Origin: Misgurnus anguillicaudatus | Taxonomy: Eukaryota; Chordata; Actinopteri; Cypriniformes; Cobitidae | NCBI RefSeq assembly: GCF_027580225.2 | Contig: NC_073359.2 | Location: 11,599,001 to 11,663,000 of the forward strand | Direction of reading: 5' to 3' | Length of the DNA: 64,000 bases | Shown here: in pieces, positions 10,149 to 21,900 of the stretch | Position numbering within the stretch: the first letter of the stretch is position 1 | How the letters are laid out: every line of letters starts with the position of its first letter | Notes under the pieces: generated by a model | What the model was told of the DNA's origin: nothing | Databases searched by the model: none | Seen by the model: only the letters and a program-made list of their open reading frames with translations | Position numbers and translations under genes: made by a program

Positions 10149-12825
10149 TAATAATTAAAATAATAAAAAATAAACAATTGGAAAAACACCAATCATACCT
10201 GCATTTATATAATCACTCAAATATTTAAGATCTTGTATTTTAGTTCAGATGTAATGTTTCACTTACACACATTTTACATATACTGTATAATTTGTAAATC
10301 ATTTTGCTGTTCATGTTTACCGAGTAAGTTATTTCAACAGAATTTATAAGATGCTATGGAGTTACATATAGTCTAAGAATACGGGAAAGTGATCATAAGA
10401 CTTTTGTTGGGGTGAACTATCCATTCAAATAATATGTCTTGTTTAAATACTTTCAATACTTACTAGGGGGTTTGTGTACAGTTTGAATACCATTGTAGAA
10501 GATATGCCTATATCTTAACATTAATTTTTAAATCTAACTTTACCCTTATGGCATCTGTATTGTCTTTATTTCTCAATTATTAGATCATATAAATGTGCTG
10601 CTAGAATTAAGTTTTGGGTTCAGAAGGCATCCACATTGTAAAATTATCGGACAAAGACCATTTGTCATTCCATGTTGTAAAATGCTGTGCCAAACTATAT
10701 TGTACATTGAAACCGAATGAATATTTTGTGGTCGTAAGACGTGCTTTTACACAATGCTGTAACAGAAAGACACTGACTTGCATTTGTAATGCTTGACAAT
10801 GTACCTACAGTGATGAATACGGTACTGCGCAGTCACAGGTCAAAAAATGGACGCTTAACCTTGTAGTTACAGCTGGAAAGGTTCATCAATTCAATTGAAT
10901 TGTTCTTCGATTGCCAACTCTTTATATGTGCACCCATATATTTTTGTAAGAGTTTGTTAGCGTGTTGTATTTTTTGAACACTTAATTATATATATATAAA
11001 CCACTTTTTCAAGGACTTTAATTTGGATGTCCAAAGGGCTGTATATCTTACTATGGTCTGCTATATGTACATTTGATTTGGTTTCGACTAAACAGACCAC
11101 GAAGCCTTGCAATTGCGTACTGTTAAACAGATTGACATGGACCATTGAAATACTGAATGTTTTAGGAATGGTGTCATCTCTTCATTTTGGGGGTCGACGA
11201 ACCTGAAAAGATCTTTCTTTAACTTCAGATCAAGTAGGATTTACGAAGTGTCCAGAACAAAAGTGTTTGTGTTGTTCAGTATTAATAGTTTTTCTTTAAT
11301 GCAGGGAAGACTTGCTAGAGTTCTTCAGTGAATCTTGTCCAGGTCATTTGATAAAAACAGAGGAAACTGAATTTTGCATAAATTGCATTGTGGCATTATT
11401 ATCATCATTATCAATTATTAAGACACCACATCTGATTCTTAAATGCATGGTGCAATGATCTCCTCTATTATCAGTAAAATAACATATTTAAGTATATATA
11501 TGCCATGGTGGTATTTTTTGTACCACATTTTTAAGCTGCTTAAGCAAAATGTGAATATGGTTGTATCACATTACATTACATTAAAAAAGTGACAAAAAAG
11601 TTTTCAAATGTCATGGCAATGGGTTTCAGTTTTCTCAAGTTCTTGTTTGATTTTAGGGAAATGTGACCTGGACATGTTTTTATTTCACACGTTTGTTTTC
11701 AGTTTTTTTTTAACTAGTTGTTATTGTGTGGAATGTACTATATATGGCCCTTATTGTACATAATAATTTCGATTTCCTATTACTTTAAACCGTCTGTAAG
11801 TAGCTCACATGGCTGCGTTTGAAATTAAAATATGTCTGCACCCTGAAAATATTCAGTGGACTTTGATATCTATTGGTTTTAATGTGAAACACAGATTCTG
11901 TGCTTTTTTCCCTTTAGTGCAGTGTAACCTTAGTTGTGGATAAAATGTTGGCCTTATTATGTTAATTATCTTCTTATCTACAGTGCCATTTTCCTGAGAA
12001 TGAGTGTTTTTTTTTATTACATGCTGGGTAAGCTTTATTATTGATCTGGACTCAAATGAAGTTGACAGTAGCAAAATGAAAGTAAAACCTTATTTTTAAT
12101 CATTAATTCACCTTAATTCTCACTTCTTATGAAACTGTAATTATGTATAGAGTTTTCTTTTATAATAAAATATGTTTGTTTGAGAATAATTCATTTTAAT
12201 GAGTATAATAGCAAATATATGAAATGCAAGCATCCTGAATTTAACTCTTGATTCCTGTGTGTTTTTAGTAATAAGATATGATATAGTTACAAATATACAC
12301 AATAGTGTTGTGTGCTTTTAGGGCAATTAAATGTGTTTGCATTTTTAACAAAGACCAATAAGGACAGTTTAGTGAATAAAATTCTTCCATACCAGACTTC
12401 GTAAGCAACTTGTTTTGTGCACAGAAGTGCTAGATATTTTTGGAAAAGATTATCCCCAAAAAAAGCAACACCAGAAAATTCCCTAAAATATAAATGTGTG
12501 GTTTAGCATTAAGTTTTGTTTTCACTTGAATTTCTGCAGAAGTCAAAAATTTGAATAGGGATGTGTACATCTATTTTGGTAGTGTAGAGATTTATACTTA
12601 CTAACTTGAAATATTTCTTTAAATGGTTCATCTCAAGACAAATAAGGTTTACTATAAGATTATTTTGTGACGAGAAGACTGTGACTATATTTCTGTATTG
12701 TAGAGATTTTAGCCCTTTTTGTTTCTGATATAAAATGCATGTTTTTATTGTTTATTTAATGAATTTGAAATGCATTGTAGTAAATCAGTAACAATTCCCT
12801 TGCGCTCATTGCATTGCACGTGGCC

Positions 12826-12831
12826 AATAAA
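12826..12831 (+). terminator. candidate srf poly(A) signal AATAAA
   Basis: AATAAA sits in a locally GC-rich context (gtggccaataaagtcatc) about 3.7 kb after the stop codon, at the end of the element-poor stretch. Another AATAAA at 12164-12169 could be used instead. Confidence 0.45.
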
Positions 12832-13148
12832 GTCATCCCGCGTTTCGCCATCATTATAAATTTGTTAAACAGATTTGCAAACTAAACAAGTTTTAAACAT
12901 TTGTAGTTTTGTCTTAATATGTATTTTTATCCTCCAGAGGTCGCTGTGGCTCTGTTTCAATGAGCTCCGTAGAAAAATAACATGAGGGATAAGTGGCCCT
13001 GGGTGGACAAAATTAAATCTTTTCTATTTTACCTCTAAGCGGTGTATTTCAATTTTAATAGCTGCTAAAGAATGTTTATAAATATTGTGTACAAATATTT
13101 AGGCAATTATTATGCTGACAACTACTGAGGCTGTGAATAGGCTTGTTT

Positions 13149-13785
13149 GACTTCATGCAGCGCCGCAAGAAACGACAGCCAAATGACGTCAAAGTACCGC
13201 GAGAGCAATTCGCGAAATCATACGGAGGAGTCTGCTTTTAACTCGTTCTCGCGGAACTTTGACGTCATCCGGCTGTCGGTTCCTGTTACTTTTCTCAGCG
13301 TTAGTCAGAAATAACTGAAGGCCGTTTCTCGCAAACTCCGAATGTCTTTTCCCCCCCAAAATATTAACAATTATAAAGTTGACTATTATTCTTAGTTAAT
13401 CGTAAATTGTTGTTATATGCTTATGACTTGTGAATGTAATGCTCAGTTAACTTAAATAATCCAGGCTTGATTACGTATGCATGCAGCCTGCATATCATGT
13501 GACCTCTGGAGGTTGCAGCCTTCAGTCGATGTAAATAATGGATACTCAATGCGAATCCCATTAAATAATTATAATAGTGGTTAATTTAGTTCATAAAAAT
13601 GATAGATTATAATGATATTTGATGGTAGCCCTATAGAAGATTCAGTTGTTGGCATCCATGCAGACCATTTTTGTGTTGTGCCGCGCAGACGGATCGGTTA
13701 TTACATCAAAGTACCGCGAGAGCTACAGTATTCGTGCGGTTTTGATGTCATACTCCGACCAGTCTGCGCAGCGCCGCATGAAGTC
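13149..13785. mobile_element. Composite foldback element with nested sub-palindromes
   Basis: The left end gacttcatgcagcgccgc is matched in inverted form at the right (gcgccgcatgaagtc). Each end carries its own internal palindrome around tgacgtcaaagtaccgcgag or catcaaagtaccgcgagagc. Two perfect CRE octamers TGACGTCA (13184-13191 and 13260-13267) lie in the left sub-palindrome. The element sits between srf and rnf13. Confidence 0.6.
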
Positions 13786-14010
13786 GATCACACGCAAGAG
13801 GGCGCTGGGTGTTTTGTTTCGTGTTTGGATCAGTGTTGACATTCTGGCCTGCTGCTAAAGCACACGAGATCGTAGCGAAGTGTTTTAAGCCTGTACTTTA
13901 ATTTAATTGTGATGACACTGTGTTTATATCGTAACCCTGAGCTAAAGAAAGCGATCTAATGTAAGGGTAAGAGACTGCTCTATCCTGTCATTTTAATGTT
14001 TCTGTTTGCT
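13786..14010 (+). promoter_or_regulatory. Possible rnf13 upstream exon/promoter zone
   Basis: rnf13 needs at least one non-coding 5' exon upstream of 15765. This stretch is less AT-rich than its surroundings and ends in a reasonable donor (gtaagg|gtaagag near 13970). There is no direct proof; the first exon may be elsewhere between 13 and 15.7 kb. Confidence 0.2.
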
Positions 14011-15284
14011 GACAGAGGTCCTACTTAATCTTTTGAATAATAGCATTGCCATGTTTGATTGCGCTTAATTTTTGGTTTCCTTATGTGTCGTCGTGTAAAT
14101 GTTGCTATGCTCTTTGATTTTACTGTTGCCATTGTATGTTGAATATTGAACGCAGATTGTGTTTGAAAAGCTCGAGTTCCTCTTCTCTGTGTACTGCTAG
14201 CCTTCATGCTAATGCAATTGTAAGCAAATGTAATGTGTGACGTTTCCTTTGAGTAAATAATCAATTTAATCGATACAGAATAAATATTTCAGTTAAGCGA
14301 ATAGAGATTTACAGTATGTATGTATTTTGTAAGTCGTAAAATATTTCTTTCTTTCAGCCTGTGTGTACACTCTTGGTTTGAAGGGGAACACTTTATTGTA
14401 TTTAAATGAGTAACATGACACAACAACATTAGCAAAATCCTAAGAAAAACAAATCTCACATAGTAAGTTAGATAACATATTACTTTTGTTTGGGTATTAT
14501 AGTTTCCTTTAGTTCATTGGTCGTTTAAACTTAAAAACTTAAATTGTGAACTTATTAAATTATGGATGTATTTATTATTAATAAAAAATTGGGTTATACA
14601 TAACGTCATAACATCAGGTCAGTACTATAACATTTAACTGCGTTGCCCCGCCCCCTTTGGTTACTACACTAGCTAGTTAAATTTGTACGATTTTATGTGT
14701 GGGTTGTACATTAATTTGTGTTTTGTTTACTAAGCATTCCTCACAGTTAAAGAAAGGTCAAAAGTATGGATCTAGTTCTCTCAAAGTTAAGAGTCTCTGT
14801 AACAGCTAGCTTTGTATTTAATGTAACATTGATTTTATTGTAGACAGTGAAGAGTACTCTTAGTATAGTTACATTTAGAATTAAGTGAATGTCTAAACAT
14901 TGCATTAAGTATGCAATACATTTAATACAGTACGTTCAATTCAACATACTATTTTAAGTTTTGGCTTGTAAACATGACATAACTTATAAAATCAAGTTGA
15001 AATCAACTTAAATTTTTAAGTTAAAGTAACATAAAAATATATGAAGAGTTTGGTTCCAAAACGTGATAAATGCCATTTAAAAAAAAAGTTACTGCCAAAA
15101 ACTAAATTAGCCTAAAACAAAATTAGGACAGTATTTAAATGTAAAGTCTTAATTTTACGCAAAATCCAATATCTGCCATCTTATTCTGTCATCTTTTCTC
15201 CCTTTTTTCCCGAAACGCGACAAACGCACTCCTCATTTTCTACAGAACGCAATAAATCCACTCCACAAATTACAGCGCACCATT
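14011..15284. other. Intergenic/5' intron, no recognisable feature
   Basis: AT-rich sequence in which I see no exon, RNA gene or mobile element with clear ends. Confidence 0.5.
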
Positions 15285-15514
15285 CTACGCATTGTAAACA
15301 AACCTTTTGTGGACCCCATTCACTTCCATAGTTGGAAAAAATTATACTATAGAAGTAAATGGGTCCACGAACGGTTTACGGTTTGCATACAAACATTTCT
15401 CAAAATATCTTCCTTTGTGTTCATCAAAACAACCAAATTTATACAGGTTTGTAACAACATAAGGGTAAGTAAATGATGACAGAATTTTCATTTTTGGGTG
15501 AATATCCCTTTAAT
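15285..15514. mobile_element. TTAA MITE family H fragment
   Basis: The right end gaattttcatttttgggtga, then atatccctttaa, matches family H copies at 31637 and 34813. Paired cacttccatag / ctatagaagtaaatggg motifs form the inner hairpin. The left end is lost. Confidence 0.65.
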
Positions 15515-15764
15515 TTGCAAATGCAGACATATGCTGCTTGTTGCTCATAATTGGACCACTGATGTGTTGGAAACCAATATGAATACATACAAAATAATTA
15601 TTATTATTTTTTTAAATATAGTTGAATATGATGCCAATTTTACACTATAGTCAGACAGGGTTGAGCTTGCCTCTCAGGAACGGGTTTTTTGCTTGTGGTT
15701 ATAATGGAGAAGTTTGTGAATTTCCCTGTAACATACAGTATATCACTTCTCTTTATGTTTGCAG

Positions 15765-15901
15765 GTGGAAATAAAGCGGATCTTAAGATGCTGCTGTCCT
15801 TGGGGATGCTGATGCTCTCTGCCACCCAGATTTACACCATCTTTACTGTTCAGATATTTGCCTTCCTCAATCTTCTACCTGTGGAGGCTGATATATCAGC
15901 A
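15765..15901 (+). CDS. rnf13: rnf13 first coding exon (signal peptide)
   Basis: The acceptor is tttgcag, followed by 23 nt of 5'UTR, then ATG at 15788 and 38 codons ending VEADISA, donor a|gtaagt. It encodes the cleavable hydrophobic signal segment. An upstream non-coding exon is implied by the acceptor. Confidence 0.93.
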
Positions 15902-18900
15902 GTAAGTTTTGCAGTAAGATATTACTGTATGTGAAAGTATAAAAAATTAAATGCACATTTAAACAATGAAGGCATCAGTAAAATATTTATTTGTAATGTA
16001 CTGATGACTGATCATTTAAAAAAAAATGAGTGGTATTTTGTTTTATTCTTCTAGCTAACTAGATGTCATTTCAAATAAAATAAGGAAAATAATAAGTAAA
16101 TATACACGTTTGTATATTTCCTAATTCAGCTCTAATGAGGGAAGGCATCACCTGTGCTTTACACATTTGCATTTATTTTTCAGTATTCATTTGACAATAA
16201 AACAGAGAACTTTGATGACCTACCTGCTCGGTTTGGCTATAGGCTGCCCAGTGAAGGACTAAAGGTGAGTAAACTATATACTACCATCAAGAGACGGTTT
16301 CTTTCTGTTTCACGTCTATTAAAATTTGCCTATAATAGAAGATTTGTTATATCTGTTTTTTCCTTACTCATTTGTAAAACAAGTTTTATACAAAGTGACA
16401 GAAATAATGGGGCATTCAACAGTTGTCACACTTGCACTACATTCATTATATAGTAGTATATCTCCCCAATAAGTCAAAATAAATCATAAATTTCCTGCTA
16501 TGTGTCCATGCACCCATTTTGTTTCAATAGAAGATAATCTGATTATTTTTACTAAGGATTTAAAAGAGGAACTATATTTTATGGCGTAATAGCCCTTTTG
16601 GGAGTACTTCGACTCGGCGCAGTAACACCCTCCCTCTCCCATTATGAGTGTGAGAAGGGGAGCGGACTTTTCAGGCGAGTCGAAGTACTCCCAAAAGTGC
16701 TATTACGCCATAAAATATAGTTCCTCTTTTAAATCCGCTTAGAAAAGCGCTACGTTTTATTTTGTACCACCAAACTTGCTCGTATAACTACTCGTCTTAA
16801 ATAGGAAAAACGTTGATGTGTTTGGTCACTTCTAACTTTATCTCTAAATGGTACCATTGAATGAATGGGGCTAAGCTAAATGCTATCGAAGCGTCGCAGC
16901 GCGCTCCAGCGCTTACGTGCACGCACACAGATGATAGAGGGATGTATCAACAATTCTTAGTTAAGGTAATAACATATTTTAATATTGAAAATGAGTAGAC
17001 TATTCCTTTAAGTGGCACACTCTCAAATTTTGGTGGCAAAATGCCACCATTTGGTGGCAGTCTGGAGCCCTGGAAGTCAAACAAGTAGAAGTAAAGAACA
17101 AATCCGATAAGAAGTAAACTCACGTGTCTACTACCCTAACCAGTTAGTCAACTATTCTGCCCTGTCTCTTTTAAAGGGACACTCCACTTTTTTTTGAAAA
17201 TGCTAATTTTCCAGCTCTCCTAACATTTAGATTTTTACCATTTTGGAATCCATTCAGCTGATCTCCGGGTCTGGCGCTATCACTTTTAGCATAGATTAGC
17301 ACAATCCACTGAATCTGATTAGCCCACCAGCATTACGCTAAAAAATATCCAAAGAGTTTCTATATTTTTCCTATTTAAATCTTGACTCTTTTGTAGTTAC
17401 ATTGTGTACTAAAACCGACCGAAAATCAAAAGTTGCAATTTTCTAGGCAGATATGGCTAGGAACTATACTCTCATTCTGGTGTAATAATCCAGGACTTTG
17501 ATGCTGTAACATGGCTGCTGGAGGCGTAATGATATTAGAAAATAGTCCCCTGCTATTGAATGTTACTAAGAGGACTATTTTCGGCTACTGCGTAATATCA
17601 TTGAGCCTCCTGCAGCAAAGTTCTTGATTATTACGCCAGAATGAGAGTATAGTCCTAGCCATATCAGCCTAGAAAATCTAAACTTTAATTTTTCTGTCGG
17701 TCTTAGTACACAATGTAACTACAGAAGAGTCAAGTTTTAAATAGGAAAAATATTTAAACTTTTAGTTTTTTTTTAGCAGGATGCTAATGGTCTAATCAGA
17801 TGGATTATGCTAAGCTATGCTAACAGTTGTAGTGCCAGACCCGAAGATCAGCTGAATGGATTCCAAAACGGTAAAAATTTAATGTTTAACTCTAAAGGAG
17901 CTGGAAAATTAGCATATTTTCCAAAAAAGTGGAAACCATGTCGTAAGCTTTATAGTTACTTCGTATAAATAAATAAAAATCTGTATGTGATTAATCCATC
18001 TTAAAAAGAAAAGCTGCTAAAATTAGCATTTTTTATCCATAAATGGAGTTTCGGTTCCTTGCTGTTTTCGCCCTGTTGGCTTGCTTACTGGGATTTTGCT
18101 GACATTAGCTTAACTTACACTAGCGCAGTGGTTTTTAAACTAGGGGGTGCGAGATGGTGCCAGGGTGGGCCCCCGTTTTATTTATTTTAATAAACACATT
18201 GGGAGGGTACACATGCCAAAAATTTTGGCAACCACTGCCCTACCGCTTTGTAAATTCTGTAAATGTAGCTTTTCTTGTAATGGTCCAACAATCTTAAAGT
18301 CACAGTTTCACTTTTGTATGTGGGTGGTATTGGGATGCACTTGATGTTGATACAATTTCTACGCCTTTTACACTGCTGTTCATTGTTTTATTCCAATAGA
18401 TTATAATACTATATATTCAATGCTATGTACTATTTATTTAATAACTTTTCGGTTTTCTGTGGTTTCATTTCTTCCTCTTTTATCTAAAGATGCCCTAAAA
18501 CAATGACATAGTGTAAAAAGCACTATATAAATAAATCTGACTCGACTAAGCTTTCTGTTCCTGATCTGTATGATTCAGATGCACCTCACCAAACCTCATG
18601 ATATGTTAGTGATAACTATGTTGAAATTACATTGCTTTACATCTGTTCGAGTTAGTTCTCCTTTCGGTACAGCTGCTGTTATCTTTTCTCCTGATTTTCC
18701 TGTAACTTCCCCATCAGTATATTTTTAAAGGCTGTCGCTTGACATTTTAATACTTACTTCAGGTGCTCGAGGGAGTTTTCGGACAAGGGTGGCCGGTAAA
18801 GCAGAAGTTAACTAGCTTAGACCAGCTAGAAACGTTTACGATGTTACACTACAAGGCAAAAACAGATGTGGTTTTTGCCAATCCTTCAACAGATTTCCAA

Positions 18901-21900
18901 TGTGGCCTCAAGATGACTTAAAGTATACAAAATAGGACAAAACAAGGGTTACAAACTAAAACTTTCAAAAATTGTTTGGTTATTTGAAACAAATTTACAT
19001 TGTCTGGTCATGCCAAGCTGATTCTGTGTTTTCATCTCTTATGGATTGTTTTTGTGACACATTTTAGTTCGTCCTCAGTCATGTGCTGACCTCATGCCTG
19101 CCTGTTTTCATGGCGCAATAATCCATTATTTAATAACAGGAAGTTTTTCCTTTTAGCTGCACTTTTGCTGAGGGAAGAAGTTCCCCAGTTACGTTGCATT
19201 TTCACAATTTTGTATAAAATGAAGAACTATGAAAGTCTCGTAATGGATCGCACAGGGTTCAAGATAAAAGTATGAATCTAATTTAATCTAGTCCAAATCT
19301 TACAATCCACTGAGTGACTATAGATAAAGCCATATGTCAAGAGGTCAAGATGAGAGTTTTAACTTTTATCAATAAGCCAGATATTTTATTTTATCCTCAG
19401 TTTTCTCCATTTGCTTTGCTGATATTATTTGAAGCAGTTGTATGTGTCTTCCAGCAGAGGGTGCTGTTTTAAAAGTTTTTTTTATGTTGTAAGGGGGTCA
19501 TTGAAAGGACGCTAGAAGTGTGCGGATGAATCACCTTGATTTATTCTTTATGTATTTTTTATTTCTGCACAATCACGGCAATACAACACTTTAGATTTAG
19601 TCTTCTAATTTTACACTTTTTTGGATTTGTACTTTATATAACACTTTGAAAAGGAACATTATCACAGTAATGCGTCTGTACAATGATTTCTTTGTGTGAA
19701 GAAGCAGTTTTGTAGGAAGTATCTAAAGTATTGATTTAACACAAAGTTCAATTTCAGAGTACTTACAGCCATAAACTCACTAAATTATCTGGATGTCATT
19801 ACATTCATATTTTAGTCTGCCAGCAGTGCATTACTAGTATCACCTATTTGTTCAATGCTTGCATTCCTTATCCAAATACAAGGTTAAGATGAGGTTTAGC
19901 ATTTTTGTTGAAGATTTGACAAGGTTTCAAGATTACTTAATGCTAAACAAAGCAGAGATTATGTATCTCACACCACAGACCACACCCATAGTTTTCTTTA
20001 AGTTCTGTAGTTTTTCCATTTAATATATAATTTACTTTAAAGAACTAAACTGTGGCATTATTAATTTTGTACTTTGCTAATGAAAACCTTTCTCTTTATT
20101 CAAGGCACCTAAACTATATCTAGAGATCAAAATATGAAATAGTGTTGGGTTGGACTTTTTTGACCTTGGTCAGTAAGGGCGCACTCACACTATCCAAACC
20201 AAACCGCGCTCGAGCGGGGTTTGACCCCCAAAGCAGAGGTCTTCACGGGTCCACTTAGATCTGAAATCCCGAGGTCCGACCCAAGACCCGATTGTGTCTA
20301 AAAGTTTCACATGTGCCTCGGACACGGGTTGGGTATAATAGTGGCATCAGGTCTCAGGTAATTTAAAATTAATGTGTTTTTGCCGAACGGACCCGAAGAC
20401 CCAAACTCTCTCACGTGTGTGCAACAGTGTTATTTTCAAACTTCTCCTATGTTTGCCAAGAGAGCTTGCGACATTGTGTGGCTGGCGGTAGGTTCATTTT
20501 CGTTGATAGGCCTACAGTCAATTACCGGTTACCTTGGTAACATAGTAAAACAAATGGAACAGCTCGCCAAATTGGTTGCGAGACCAGCGGGGTTTCTTTC
20601 TGTTTGACTGCTGCGTGCGGGTCTGCAGACTGCACACACGTCGGTGCCGTTTACATTTGGGTCCAGTCGGGTAAAAAAAATTGCCACTGGTTTGGGTCGG
20701 ACTTGAGTCTAATTTTCTCGGGTTTGTCTCAAGTCGGGTCTGTCTTTTAAAAAAAAATGTATGCATGTCGGGTTCGGGTATAAGGTTATTCTGGTCATGT
20801 CGGGTGCATTTCTTTGGACCCGAGAAGACCTTTACCCCAAAGCCTGGTTTGTTTGACCAGTGTGGCGCTTTGTATCGCGCCCGGGCATGGTTTGCTTCAC
20901 TTGAGCTCAGGCACGGAACGGAAGGCTATAGTGTGAGCACAATCGCGCGATTCAAAAGGGCTGCGTCCGAAACCGCATACTGTATAGTAGGTACTGAATT
21001 AGATGAAGTACCTACTTACTTGGCGTTAAAACAGTAGGTACTGTATAGTATGAATCCTGGTAGTATGAATGAGATTCGGACGTACTACATCCGCCATGTT
21101 GCTACATCACGTGACATACGTCGTCATCACGTCGTGTCATTTCAGCGCGAAAACAGCCGCGTGCCTCTTCTTCTTCGTTGGATAACTCCTTGTCCGGGGC
21201 ATCATGGGATAGTGTAGCGTCCATCGTATGCACACTGCAAAATCTAACCGGAAGTAGTAGGTCATCCGGGTACTTTTCGCATACTGTTTTTCGAATACTA
21301 TGTATTCGGACATACTACTCACTTCGCCTACTGCTTTTCGCGTACTATATAGTATGTAGTAGGCGGTTTCGGACGCAGCGAAGGAGAGGTGTCAATTGCG
21401 TGTCCACTCACCTTCATCTGCCTTCTTAAAAACCTTCTGATGCGCGCAACCAACCTACTAGATATTCCCTGGCAACCTGCAAGATACTCCCAAGCAACCT
21501 GCTAAATACTCCCTACCCTAGTAACCTCCTAGATTCTCCCTGGTAACTTTCTAGATACACTAGCAACCCAAGTAACCTGCTAGATTTTCCATAGCTACCT
21601 GCTACTCCCTACAATGAAAAAAATGATTCATTGAATTTAATCAATTTTTTTAAGGGAAGTGGTTGCAATCAATTTATTTAAGCTACATTTAAACAAAAAA
21701 GACTAGTAAAGTAAAATAAAATATAAAACTTTGGTTTAAATGTAGCTTAAATAAATTGATTGCAACCACCTACCTTAAAAAATTGATTAAATTCAATGAA
21801 TCATTTTTTTCAGTGTAGCAACCTGCAAGATACTCTTTATTAACTTGCTAGATACTCCCTAGCTACCTGCTAGATACTCCCTGGCAACCTTTTAGAAACT

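Larger units (their letters stand above)
9138..12850 (+). other. srf: srf 3'UTR (approximate extent)
   Basis: This is AT-rich, non-coding sequence downstream of the srf stop. Apart from one inverted-repeat element with a minisatellite (9.61-10.15 kb) I see no mobile element, in contrast to the rest of the window. That and two AATAAA signals (12164 and 12826) suggest a long 3'UTR, as vertebrate SRF genes have. The exact end is inferred. Confidence 0.55.
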
